From an uncultured Latescibacterota bacterium (GTDB taxonomy: Bacteria > Latescibacterota > UBA2968 > UBA8231), in the NCBI GenBank assembly GCA_958295495.1, contig OY282352.1, positions 3,412,548-3,476,547 on the forward strand: DNA of 64,000 nt, read 5' to 3'. The notes beneath the pieces were generated by a model that made no database searches, was not told the origin of the DNA, and worked only from the letters and a program-made list of their open reading frames with translations. Made by a program: the position numbers and the translations under genes. Below, piece by piece: positions 23,962 to 32,319 of this stretch (position 1 is the first letter of the stretch; the number at the start of each line of letters is the position of its first letter).

Positions 23962-26058
23962 ATGAAAAAAAACGAGTTAATCCAGTGCCTAGCGCTAATT
24001 TTGGTCGCCGCCGCGGCCCGCGCCGACGATCCTACACCCCGCTACCAACTGCCCCCGACCGAAGTCACGGCGACGCGCGCCCCCCGCGAGGGATTTGACC
24101 TGCCGCTCGCCACGGCCGTGGTCGCGGATGTCGGGCGCGCCCGGCCCGGACTCTCGCTCGCCGAGTCGCTGCGGCCGGTGCCCGGGCTGTTCATCGCCAA
24201 CCGCCACAATTTTTCCCAAGGCGACCGGCTCAGCGTGCGCGGCCTAGGGGCGCGGGCGGCCTTTGGCGTCCGCGGGATCAAGGTCTTGCTCGACGGCATC
24301 CCCCTGACCATGCCCGACGGCCAGAGCCAGCTCAACAACCTCGACTTGGGGTCAACGGGCCGCATCGAGATCTTGCGCGGCCCCAGCTCTTCGCTGTACG
24401 GCAATGCGGGCGGCGGTGTGCTCGCAGCCCACACCCAAGCTCCGGCAGAGGCTGCTTGGCGCGTGGCGCCGCGCCTAGTTGCCGGCAGCAACGGCTTGTT
24501 CCGCGCACAGGCGAGCCTTGCGGGCCGCGCCGCTAAAACCCACGCGTTCGCCAGCTTGTACGAGTTGCACAGCGAGGGCTACCGCGCCCACGCCGACGCT
24601 CGCGCCCGCGCCCTCAACGCCCGCGTGGGCCACGCCCTAACCCCCCATACTGAGTTGACGCTCCTGCTGCATTTATACGATGCGCCCTACTTGTTCAATC
24701 CGAGTTCGCTCGACGCGCCCGCCGCCCGCGCCCGCCCGCGCAGCGTGCGCGGATTCGTGGTGGGGCAGGGGGCGTCCAAGCAGGTTCGCCAAGCCCAAGG
24801 CGGCATCCGCCTCGAATATCGCCCGCCGCCCGCGCTGCACCACCGCACGTCGAGCCTCGTCCTGTACGGCGTTGACCGCGCCCTCAAAAACCCCATCCCG
24901 GGGCGGATTGTCGAGCTCGACCGCCGCGCCGGCGGCCTGCGCACCGAGCACCAATTTGCTTGGGCCGGTACGCGCCTCGTGACCGGCCTCGACTTGGACT
25001 TCCAGCGCGACGACCGCCGCGAGTTTTCCAACGAGGGTTTGCCCGAGGGCGAGCGGGTAGCCGACGAGCGCGTCTTTGAGCTCGTGCAATACGGCGCCAG
25101 CCAAGTGGATCAAGAGGAACAGGTGCGGAGCTTTGGGCCGTTTGTGTCCTTGGAAAAGGATGTGGGGGCCGCGCTGACTGCGACTGTCGGCGGCCGCTAC
25201 GACCGCTATCGATTTGCCGTGGACGACCTCGTGCGCGCCATGGGCCAGTTCAGTCCGATGGTGGGTGTGGTGTATCGCCTCGATCCCTTCTCCCGCTGGT
25301 ATGCCCATGTTGCCACGGCTTTTCAGACGCCCACTACCTCTGAATTGGGCAACCGGCCCAGCGGCGAGGGCGGCTTTAACCCGGATTTAGGTCCTGAGCG
25401 CGTCCTCGGGTTAGAGACGGGCTTGCGCCGCCACGTGCGCCGGGCGCGCTTGGATCTGGAGGTGGCCCTGTACCAGCTCCAGATCACTGACGCGCTGATT
25501 CCCTTTCAGGTCGAGCGTGAAGACAGCGAGGAGATTTACTTCCGCAACGCCGGCCAAGCGCGCAATCGGGGGTTGGAACTCTCGCTGTCGGCGGTGCCGC
25601 TCTCTGGGCTGCGGGCCGACCTCGCGTACACTTTTGGCGACTATGTTTTTGAGGACTACGAGGTTGAGACCGCGGGCGAACTTGTTCAGCTCGCTGGCAA
25701 CGAGGTTCCCGGCGTGCCGCGTCACCGGCTCTTCGCCGCCCTGAGTTACGACACTCCGCAGGGCCTGTTTACCGAAGTCGCATTAGAGCGGGTCGGCCGC
25801 TACTGGGCCAACGATTTCAACGGCCCTCCGCCCCGAAGCGACGCCCCGCCCGACGAGTTTTTCAACCGCGCGTACCTGCGGGTGGATCTGCGCTTGGGAA
25901 TCGACTATCGCGCAGCGAGGGCCTTTGTCGCGGTCGAGAACCTGTTTGCCGCCCAGTACAACGGCTCAGTGGTTCCCAACGCCTTTGGGGGCCGCTTCTT
26001 TGAACCCGCCCCGGGTCGCACTTGGCGCTTGGGAGTTGGGGGGTGGATTGGGGGTTGA
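23962..26058 (+). CDS. TonB-dependent outer-membrane receptor
   Basis: A gated outer-membrane beta-barrel of 698 residues for uptake of iron chelates, cobalamin or glycans. A signal peptide at residues 1-22 is followed by the plug domain (VTATRAPREGF, then LSVRGLGARAAFG, DGIPLTMPDGQS and the strong RIEILRGPSSSLYG). The barrel ends in a family-like run with NLFAAQYNG and a terminal aromatic/Gly tail. The frame opens at 23770, but the ATG at 23962 starts the signal peptide. No siderophore or SusD gene is adjacent, so the ligand is unknown. It depends on the TonB/ExbBD system. Confidence 0.92.
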   Translation: MKKNELIQCLALILVAAAARADDPTPRYQLPPTEVTATRAPREGFDLPLATAVVADVGRARPGLSLAESLRPVPGLFIANRHNFSQGDRLSVRGLGARAAFGVRGIKVLLDGIPLTMPDGQSQLNNLDLGSTGRIEILRGPSSSLYGNAGGGVLAAHTQAPAEAAWRVAPRLVAGSNGLFRAQASLAGRAAKTHAFASLYELHSEGYRAHADARARALNARVGHALTPHTELTLLLHLYDAPYLFNPSSLDAPAARARPRSVRGFVVGQGASKQVRQAQGGIRLEYRPPPALHHRTSSLVLYGVDRALKNPIPGRIVELDRRAGGLRTEHQFAWAGTRLVTGLDLDFQRDDRREFSNEGLPEGERVADERVFELVQYGASQVDQEEQVRSFGPFVSLEKDVGAALTATVGGRYDRYRFAVDDLVRAMGQFSPMVGVVYRLDPFSRWYAHVATAFQTPTTSELGNRPSGEGGFNPDLGPERVLGLETGLRRHVRRARLDLEVALYQLQITDALIPFQVEREDSEEIYFRNAGQARNRGLELSLSAVPLSGLRADLAYTFGDYVFEDYEVETAGELVQLAGNEVPGVPRHRLFAALSYDTPQGLFTEVALERVGRYWANDFNGPPPRSDAPPDEFFNRAYLRVDLRLGIDYRAARAFVAVENLFAAQYNGSVVPNAFGGRFFEPAPGRTWRLGVGGWIGG

Positions 26059-26171
26059 AGCGCGGCCTGTGGATTGACGCCCACAGGGTAACTAGCTTGA
26101 TTCGGATATATCCAAGAACAAAGCCCGGCCGTATGTGGCAGTTCAATCCGTTGACCTAAGCAGGTGGCATC

Positions 26172-26342
26172 GTGCTCGAGGTTTACCTCGACTACAACGG
26201 CTCTTCCCCGCTTGATCCCCGCGTGGGCAAGGCCATCTGGCCTGCTCTCGCCGAGTGGTACGGTAATGCCTCCTCTACGCATCGGTTCGGTCGGCGGCAA
26301 GCTGCTGCGGTCGAAGATGCTCGCGCTCGCGTCGCTCGTTGA
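26172..26342 (+). pseudogene. Truncated cysteine desulfurase (N-terminal stump)
   Basis: A GTG-started frame of 56 codons that reads as the start of a NifS/IscS-type cysteine desulfurase: VYLDYNGSSPLDPRV, then WYGNASSTHRFGRRQAA and VEDARARVAR, after which a TGA stops it. Family members run to about 380 residues, and the PLP lysine and catalytic cysteine regions are missing. A one-base shift after the stop briefly continues in a plausible way, so a frameshift came with or before loss of the rest. An AGGTGG precedes the start. It marks the left edge of the decayed accessory patch. Confidence 0.75.
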
Positions 26343-26482
26343 CTGCCGCCTCCCCAACACGGCGAAGCTGAGATGAGTCGTAAAGTAAGCCCATGCCCGA
26401 TAACTATGGTGCTTGAACTCTCAGCATAGGAACTACCTAGACCACGATCAATCCACTAGTGCCCTTGATTCGTAACCTAAAA

Positions 26483-27371
26483 ATGGACCGAAAATTAATC
26501 ATTCAGAAATTTGCGACCTTGGGTGGTCTGGAGAAGGGCGGGAGAAAGGGCACCGCACAAACCTCTGCTGGTTCTATATGCAATTGGAAAGTTGCTGCGC
26601 GGCGAAAGTCGGCTCACTCCATACTGCGAAGTAGATGAGGGATTTGGGAAATTGCTACAGGAGTTTGGCCCTAGACGATTAAAGCACGGATCCCAGTATC
26701 CATTTTGGCGGTTGCGTAATGATAGTGTTTGGGAAGTAACCGATGCTGACCAAATTGTACTAAACTCTTCTGGGGATGCCAGCAAAACTGATCTTCTTGC
26801 TCGTAGTGTTTCTGGCGGTTTCCGCGAAGCTATTGCCACGCGGCTTCAGAACGATTCCAAGCTGACTTTTGAAATTATTCACAATCTATTAGACGCTCAC
26901 TTTCCTCCTTCAATTCACGGCGATATCTTACAAGCTGTTAACATTGAACCTACTCTACGGGCTATTGATAAGAGAAGGCGCGATTCCCATTTTAGAGAAA
27001 ACGTCCTCAGAGCCTACGAACACAAATGTGCCATCTGCGGCTTCGATGTGAGATTGGGGCATTCTCCTATTGGATTAGAAGCATCTCACATCAAATGGCG
27101 TGCAGCAGGTGGACCTAATCAGGTGGTGAATGGACTAACTCTGTGCGTACTGCACCACAAACTATTTGACCGCGGAGCTTTTACACTGTCTAAACAGTGG
27201 GAGATACTGGTATCAGATGACGCACATGGGTCAGTTGGCTTTCAGGAATGGCTGATGCGGTTTCACGGCAAAAAAATTAACTTTCCGCAAAGTCAATCCT
27301 ATTATCCGAAGGTAGATTTCATAGGCTGGCACGTTAGAGAGGTGTTTCAAGGAGCCTATCGCGAGTTGTGA
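26483..27371 (+). CDS. Phosphorothioate-type HNH restriction endonuclease (SBD-HNH), probable N-terminal frameshift
   Basis: The main frame (26511-27371, 286 codons) has an N-terminal block RAPHKPLLVLYAIGKLL like sulfur-binding domains that recognise phosphorothioated DNA. A C-terminal HNH nuclease follows, with CAICGFD, EASHIKW and NGLTLCVLHHKLFD carrying the metal and zinc ligands. Such proteins cleave phosphorothioated foreign DNA. The main frame has no ATG start and a stop just upstream. ATG 26483 opens a different frame (MDRKLIIQKFATL) that fits the family N-terminus, and removing one G near 26518-26523 joins the two. It is either inactivated by a +1 frameshift or affected by a sequence error. 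Confidence 0.75.
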
Positions 27372-27451
27372 GCCGGTGGAGATTGGACTGATCTTTGGGA
27401 GCGCATGCACACGAGCTACTGTTCGCTCTCCCTACCCAAAGGAAGGTTTAT

Positions 27452-27799
27452 ATGGTGCATTGGAATTCTATCCCTCATCCCATCTCCGATATTCGGGACT
27501 GGAGCGAAGCCCAGCGTCTTGAACTTCAGCCAGATTTTCAAAGACGCATAGTGTGGTCCGCGACTGCGCGTATAATGTTGATGGATACCATTTTGCGCGA
27601 AATCCCGATGCCAAAAATCTTTCTCGCAAATACTATTCGGGACGGCAGTACCTATCGCATCGTCATAGATGGCCAGCAGAGGATTTCTGCAATTCTTGAC
27701 TTTCTACGAGATGCGTTTTCTCTAGATGAACCTTATACAGGAAACAAAAAGGGGAAGCGGTTCTCTGAGTTAGATAAAGAGCTAAGTACACGACAGTAA
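27452..27799 (+). pseudogene. DUF262 protein, truncated by an IS element
   Basis: The start of a DUF262 (ParB/sulfiredoxin-like nuclease domain) protein, a family common in phage defence. ATG 27452 follows GGAAGG. The diagnostic blocks LQPDFQRRIVW, then REIPMPKIFLA and the DGQQRISAILDFL motif are intact. The sequence diverges after about 110 codons, where the IS inverted repeat begins, and the last five codons and the stop come from the IS end. The remaining several hundred codons are not found on the other side of the IS. Confidence 0.85.
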
Positions 27800-28846
27800 A
27801 ATGTGTTGATGTTGTCGGTTGCGTTTAGGTTGGTCTCGTGCTTGGTGTATGATCTGTGTGAGTTGGTCTAATCCTTTTCGAAAGAGGCTTATGGCTCGTC
27901 GTCCATGTTTTTTTATGGGGATGGGTTTTCTCTGATGCAACCGCCGTCCTACCAACAGCGCCCATAGCAGCGTCCATGCCAGCAGTCCCAGCAGTAGGTG
28001 CAAGCGTTGGGGGTGGGTCAAATGGGTGTCTTCGAGGTTAAATCCTCTCGATTTCAAACAGGCAAACGTCGTTTCAATAGCCCAGCGTTGTCCATAGACG
28101 GCCAGCCCCTGCTTGAGGTCGGTTCGGTTGGTGATGAGCAGGATGCGCTCGCCGCGGATGGGGCGGTGACACACCAAATTCAGGGTCAAGCCGTCATAGA
28201 GGGTGGTCTGTGGGTAGGATCGGGTCGTACCTCTCGGCATCCGTGCATTAAAAGTAGCCCCATACCGTCGCCGACCGTCGTCGAGCGTAAGCGACGTATT
28301 GCCGCGCAGGCGGATGACAAAATCGACCTGCTGCTCCAGCAAAAAGGCGAACCACGCTCGACCGATAAACTCGCGGTCGGCGACTAAACAGCATACGCGG
28401 GGATCAAGGTAGGCCAATACCTTCGTCAGGAGACGCTTGCGCTCTGAGGTGTTGGAGTGGCCTGGCTTTTGCAACGACTGATATACCAACGGAATCGAGA
28501 CCCCCTGATAGACTAAGCCGACACACAACACATTCTGATCGGTGCGACCCAACCGCCAATGGGTGCGATCCATAACTAAGAGTTGTTGTTGGCCGGGGCG
28601 AACTAACTTGGATACAATCAACTGGGTAAACACCGACGGCGAAACAGCACTACTGAAAAAACGCTGGAGACGGCGATAGTGACTGTCAATCTGGGCCATC
28701 CCCGATAGGCTACACGCGAGTTTTTTCATATGGACCGAACGCACTTGAATCAGCGCACACACCAAGCGACTGATCAGGTCGATACGGTGGCGCGTGAGGG
28801 ATACCGACCCTTGCGTGAGGGCTTTCTTTAGCGTATGAATAAGCAC
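27782..28846 (-). CDS. IS4-family transposase
   Basis: DDE transposase of 354 residues from GTG 28846, which has AGGAG seven bases upstream; the frame itself opens further up at 28921. Catalytic residues are visible: D in MDRTHWRLG, D in LVADREFIG, and E in the IS4 signature YGQRWAIETTFACLK (Y-x2-R-x3-E-x6-K). The stop codon TAG is formed by the outermost bases of the left inverted repeat, so the gene fills the element. It looks intact. Confidence 0.93.
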   Translation of the reverse strand: MLIHTLKKALTQGSVSLTRHRIDLISRLVCALIQVRSVHMKKLACSLSGMAQIDSHYRRLQRFFSSAVSPSVFTQLIVSKLVRPGQQQLLVMDRTHWRLGRTDQNVLCVGLVYQGVSIPLVYQSLQKPGHSNTSERKRLLTKVLAYLDPRVCCLVADREFIGRAWFAFLLEQQVDFVIRLRGNTSLTLDDGRRRYGATFNARMPRGTTRSYPQTTLYDGLTLNLVCHRPIRGERILLITNRTDLKQGLAVYGQRWAIETTFACLKSRGFNLEDTHLTHPQRLHLLLGLLAWTLLWALLVGRRLHQRKPIPIKKHGRRAISLFRKGLDQLTQIIHQARDQPKRNRQHQHILLSCT

Positions 28847-28947
28847 GGTACAGCTCCTGTGTTTAGGATTTAGATGCAATCTTCGGCGATTACAAATAAA
28901 CCTAAATCGGGGCTGTACCACAACTTAGATTACTGTCGTGTACTTAG
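27782..28947 (-). mobile_element. Complete IS4-family insertion sequence
   Basis: 1,166 bp bounded by perfect 18-bp inverted repeats: CTAAGTACACGACAGTAA at 27782-27799 and its complement at 28930-28947. It carries one transposase gene on the minus strand. No direct target duplication is visible between the flanks (…ATAAAGAG and GAAAAAAC…). That suggests a deletion next to the IS after insertion, consistent with the missing 3' part of the DUF262 gene. Confidence 0.92.
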
Positions 28948-29019
28948 GAAAAAACATAAGAGGGGCATAATCCGTGGTCAACAAGTATGTCCATTATTTT
29001 CTGTAGTAAGCCATTCTGT

Positions 29020-29047
29020 ATGACGGACACTGAATGACGGACACTGA
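29020..29047. repeat. Two tandem copies of a 14-bp repeat
   Basis: ATGACGGACACTGA occurs twice head to tail at 29020-29033 and 29034-29047, with a looser GGACACTGATTCCCCGACACT continuation. It lies in the 120-base non-coding stretch right after the IS. Possibly the edge of another mobile or repeat element. No gene is seen between 28948 and 29072. Confidence 0.6.
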
Positions 29048-29072
29048 TTCCCCGACACTTTGGTATAATTAG

Positions 29073-29276
29073 GTTGTCACGCCCGCGAAAGCGGGCGTCC
29101 AAGCCCACTCGCCCCTCGACCCGGGCGAACTAGACCACTGGGAAGAACTGTTCCACAGGGGAGCCGACCAAGCACCAAGCACGCCTGCCCGCGACGGCAC
29201 CGAACCCCACCCACCGCTTGCCCCGGGCGAACTCGATCGCTGGGAAGCCTTGTTCCGCAAAGGTGCCGACCGCTAG
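29073..29276 (+). pseudogene. Orphan C-terminal coding tail with a duplicated 16-residue motif
   Basis: An open frame of 67 codons without a start codon, reading through the dispersed palindrome and ending at TAG 29274-29276. It contains the motif PGELDHWEELFHRGAD and, about 30 residues later, PGELDRWEALFRKGAD, directly before the stop. The codon use is like that of the core genome. It seems to be the 3' end of a gene whose body was lost when the accessory patch formed. I do not recognise the family. Its stop overlaps the convergent glycosyltransferase stop. Confidence 0.5.
29079..29098. repeat. Dispersed palindromic repeat (CCCGCGAAAGCGGG type)
   Basis: ACGCCCGC at 29079-29086 and GCGGGCGT at 29091-29098 form a perfect 8-bp stem with a GAAA loop. 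This matches a repeat found dispersed in many bacterial genomes, recognisable because its reverse-strand translation reads PAFAGVT; that reading occurs here. Confidence 0.7.
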
Positions 29277-29953
29277 GGCAGCGGCAGTGCGAGACCGCGC
29301 AGCACGGCCAAGCTGTGCCGCCCTTGGGTACTGCCCGCCCGCGCCAAGGCTTCGAGATGCACCTTTAAGAACCCGGCCTCAGCCGGCGTGTCCACATCGT
29401 ACCAAGGCGGCAACAGGCCAAGCGTCTGCGTTCCCAAGCGCGCTAGGGTTTGCTCGAGTACCATCCCGGTGCTCCAAGCCACGTCTTGGAATATCCGGCT
29501 TGCCCCTTTTCGCCGGCCCACCAAGTAGTAGCCACCATCCGTGCTCGGGCCTAAGACCACTTCCTTCTCGCGCAAAATTGCCAGCCCCTCGTCGATGTAC
29601 GCAGCCGGCAGAGAAGGGCTGTCCGAGCCGACGATGACTACCCGTTCGGCCCCCTGTGCAAAGGCCCACTGCATTAGGCCCTCCAGCCGCTGTCCTAGAT
29701 CGGCTTCTATCTGCGGCACGTACTCGAAAACGCCGATCGGAGCCAGCAGGGTGCGCAAGGCGTCTTCGGCATGGGCCGGGGCAAAGGCCACGACCTTGGC
29801 AGTGGCCGCTGTCGCGTGCAGCGCAGTGGCGCAATCCAGCAGCAGGGCCTCGTACAGGCGCGCGGCCTCAGCGGCACTCAACTGGCTCTGGAGCCGGGTT
29901 TTGACCGCTCCGGGAGTTGGTTTCTTGGCAAACAGTACGGCGCAGGTGGACAT
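29273..29953 (-). CDS. TIGR04282-type glycosyltransferase (DUF2064)
   Basis: A GT-A-fold nucleotidyl-/glycosyltransferase-like protein of 226 residues. The N-terminal motif FAKKPTPGAVKTRL, the SDSPSLP block and GPSTDGGYYLVG are diagnostic of the family named for arsenosugar synthesis glycosyltransferases. No arsenic methyltransferase or radical-SAM partner is adjacent, so that role is not supported by context. ATG 29953 (MSTCAVLF) is the family start; the open frame runs back to 30016. It converges with the orphan tail frame. Confidence 0.85.
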   Translation of the reverse strand: MSTCAVLFAKKPTPGAVKTRLQSQLSAAEAARLYEALLLDCATALHATAATAKVVAFAPAHAEDALRTLLAPIGVFEYVPQIEADLGQRLEGLMQWAFAQGAERVVIVGSDSPSLPAAYIDEGLAILREKEVVLGPSTDGGYYLVGRRKGASRIFQDVAWSTGMVLEQTLARLGTQTLGLLPPWYDVDTPAEAGFLKVHLEALARAGSTQGRHSLAVLRGLALPLP

Positions 29954-30043
29954 CCGCCCCTCCCTATTGTCTATCGTCGGCAGACCGCCTATTTTTTGCA
30001 ATATAATTCGCGGCAACCTTTCACAAAATCAACCGAGGAGCTC

Positions 30044-31240
30044 ATGGCCCAAGTCAATATCGTCCGCCACAACCCCATCGCCATCTTTTCCAACCCCACT
30101 GAAGTAATCATCACCGACGACAATGGCCACGTCGTGCGCCTAGTCGAGCCTTCGGGCAACGTCGGCACCCAATACGCCAACGACGTCGGTTCGGAGTGGT
30201 TCGGCACCATTGAAAACCTCAACGGGGGTCTCGAAATTTGCGGCGTCCATTGGTCGGACGTGTACAAGACCGACGTCCTGTGGACCACCCCTTCTGCCGA
30301 CCGCGACGAGTGCGACCAGCGCAAAAACGACTTCAACGCCTGCTACGGGGCCATGATCGCCGCCGTCACCGGCGGCCCCTTGCGCTCCAATCGCATGGCC
30401 CGCTTCACCCACCCAGAGGGCTTCCCAGACCCAGCGGCCCTCTTCGAAGTCCAAATCAAGGCCTGTGCCGGCGAGACCGTCTCCATCAGCAGCGGCAAAA
30501 TCGACTACGGCACTTGGGTGGATCACCAGCCCTCGGGCGCTTCGGTTATGCACCAGCGGGACGGCGAAACGATCACCTCCCTCGGCTCCGACTTGGCCGA
30601 GGAAATGCGCTTCGTTCTCGACGAGCAATACGCCAAGCCCTTTGCCGAGCAAGGCATTGACTTCAAAAAGCAGACCGCATTCATGGAGATCCTCGTGGCC
30701 GTGGACGACGCTCCAGACAAGACTTGGGAGCGTATTGAGATTACCCGCCAAGTCTTTGCGGATTACTACGGCGACGACCGCCCCGCCGGCCTGATCTACC
30801 CGGTGTCGCGGATACCCAATCTCGACGGTATCATCGAGCCGCAGCCGCGCGTGGTCTCCGGCGAAGTCGAAATCGTGCGCTCGGGGCACATTGAGGACGG
30901 CTTTTCGACTTGGGCGGGCTTGCGCCACCACGGCGTACGCGAAATCCACGTCTCGGCCGTCGGCGGCAGCGACGCCGGCCAGCAACTCGACGCGCTCGAC
31001 GCCCGAATAAAGGAAGCCGGAGGCGCGGGCCTCAAAGAGGACGGCGTCTTCAACAATGCCTACATCGTCGCCGGTGCCGACTCCGCGCAAAATCGCGCTT
31101 CATTGGCCACCTTCAACGAGTCCTTCAGCGCGTACTACGCCGGCACTGCCCCGGCTGGCCGCACCGCCCAGTTTATCGGCGGCATCCAGCAGGAAGGCCA
31201 TAAAAGCGGCATCTCCACCCGTGCAATCTTCGCCGAGTAA
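30044..31240 (+). CDS. Unknown protein with weakly RidA-like C-terminal region
   Basis: A 398-residue protein with GAGGAG before the ATG. The first ~260 residues match nothing I recognise, although they are rich in acidic, cytosolic-type sequence without signal or membrane helix. The C-terminal ~120 residues (LDALDARIKEAGG, then ATFNESFSAYYAGTAPAGRT) resemble the RidA/YjgF fold, which usually deaminates reactive enamines. It leads an operon: the TPP decarboxylase alpha gene starts four bases after its stop, followed by the beta subunit and a LarA-like gene. This suggests a metabolic role in carboxylate processing. Confidence 0.6.
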   Translation: MAQVNIVRHNPIAIFSNPTEVIITDDNGHVVRLVEPSGNVGTQYANDVGSEWFGTIENLNGGLEICGVHWSDVYKTDVLWTTPSADRDECDQRKNDFNACYGAMIAAVTGGPLRSNRMARFTHPEGFPDPAALFEVQIKACAGETVSISSGKIDYGTWVDHQPSGASVMHQRDGETITSLGSDLAEEMRFVLDEQYAKPFAEQGIDFKKQTAFMEILVAVDDAPDKTWERIEITRQVFADYYGDDRPAGLIYPVSRIPNLDGIIEPQPRVVSGEVEIVRSGHIEDGFSTWAGLRHHGVREIHVSAVGGSDAGQQLDALDARIKEAGGAGLKEDGVFNNAYIVAGADSAQNRASLATFNESFSAYYAGTAPAGRTAQFIGGIQQEGHKSGISTRAIFAE

Positions 31241-31244
31241 GCCC

Positions 31245-31739
31245 GTGATCAGCGCCGCCAAGATCATCGCCGCCCTCGAACGACACGGCGTCACGCACGT
31301 GCTAGGAGTACCAGACAACGGCTCGTGCGTCCTGTACGAGCGTTTGTGGGACCACGACACCATCGAAGTGATCCTCACCAGCCGCGAGGGCGAGGCGTAC
31401 GGCTTGGCCTCAGGCCTGTATTTGGGCGGTGCCCATCCGCTGGTGCTGATCCAGAATACGGGCTTTTTGGAGGCCGGCGACGCCTTCCGCGGCACGGCCT
31501 ACAACATGGGTATTCCCCTAGTAATGCTCGTTGGCTACCGAGGCTACGCGACCATGGCTCGAGGGGCTCCCCGGGTCGATACGGCTGCCACCTTCTTCGA
31601 GCCGACTCTCAAAGCTTGGAACATCCCCTACACCGCCATGCACACGGACGACGACAGCGGCCAGATCGACGCCGCTTTCGCCAAGGCCCAAGAGACCTCG
31701 CTGCCGACCGCCGTGCTGCTCATCGCGGAGACCGTCTGA
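31245..31739 (+). CDS. TPP-dependent decarboxylase, PYR-domain (alpha) subunit
   Basis: A 164-residue PYR-type thiamine-diphosphate domain like the alpha subunit of sulfopyruvate/phosphonopyruvate decarboxylases (ComD-type). Seen are VLGVPDNGSCVLYERL, the cofactor-activating glutamate region SREGEAYGLASGLYLGG, and QNTGFLEAGDAF. The start is GTG at 31245. It overlaps the beta-subunit start by one base. The substrate is a 2-oxo acid but cannot be set by sequence: no comA/B/C or phosphonate genes are adjacent. Confidence 0.8.
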   Translation: MISAAKIIAALERHGVTHVLGVPDNGSCVLYERLWDHDTIEVILTSREGEAYGLASGLYLGGAHPLVLIQNTGFLEAGDAFRGTAYNMGIPLVMLVGYRGYATMARGAPRVDTAATFFEPTLKAWNIPYTAMHTDDDSGQIDAAFAKAQETSLPTAVLLIAETV

Positions 31740-32308
31740 TGCTCGACAAATACACCTGCCTCGAGAAACTAGCTGCCAGACGCACGGACGAAGTCGTGGT
31801 CACCACCATGAGCGTGGCCATGCCCTGGGCCGCGCACTCCGACGGCCCGCTAGACTTTGCCCACGTCGAAAGCGCCATGGGCCACGCCGCCGACTTTGCG
31901 CTGGGTTTGGCCATCGCCCGGCCCGAGCGGCGGGTCTTGTGCCTCAACGGCGACGGCAGCACCCTCATGTCGTTGGGCGTCCTCGTCACCTTGGCCCAGC
32001 GCCCGGCCCCGAATCTAACCCTCGTCATCACTGAAAACGGCACCTATGAAGTAACCGGCAGTCAGCCCGTGCCCGGTGCCGCCTTTATCGACTACGAGCA
32101 AATCTGCCGCGGGGCCGGCCTCCAGCGCGTCTATACCATCGACACCGACACCGACTTCGACGCCAAGCTCGACCAGCACTTTGCGGAAGAAGGCCCGGTC
32201 GTCTTTATCTGGAAAATCGCCCCGGCCACTGAGCCGGTGCCCAAACCGGCCCTGCCGATTGGCGAGCGCGCCCAGCGCCTGCGCGCCGCCTTGGTCGGCG
32301 AGGCATAG
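31739..32308 (+). CDS. TPP-dependent decarboxylase, PP-domain (beta) subunit
   Basis: A 189-residue PP domain that binds the diphosphate of TPP. The motif GDGSTLMSLG...NLTLVITENGTYEVTG gives the GDG-(x)n-N magnesium-binding pattern. Together with the preceding gene it forms a split decarboxylase similar to ComD/ComE. The ATG shares its A with the previous stop (TGATG). The last ~20 residues carry a Pro-rich tail before GERAQRLRAAL. Confidence 0.8.
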   Translation: MLDKYTCLEKLAARRTDEVVVTTMSVAMPWAAHSDGPLDFAHVESAMGHAADFALGLAIARPERRVLCLNGDGSTLMSLGVLVTLAQRPAPNLTLVITENGTYEVTGSQPVPGAAFIDYEQICRGAGLQRVYTIDTDTDFDAKLDQHFAEEGPVVFIWKIAPATEPVPKPALPIGERAQRLRAALVGEA

Positions 32309-32319
32309 AGGTATCCGCC

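Noticed and set aside
24673..25308. 211-codon minus-strand frame inside the TonB-dependent receptor
   Set aside because: Shadow frame; receptor motifs continue uninterrupted on the plus strand.
26172..27371. Phosphorothioate (dnd) modification locus built from the desulfurase stump and SBD-HNH gene
   Set aside because: The desulfurase fragment is GC-rich like the core genome and of general NifS type; no dndB-E genes are present.
29069..29260. Minus-strand frame ending in WTPAFAGVTT
   Set aside because: The PAFAG ending is the translation of the dispersed palindromic repeat, not a gene.
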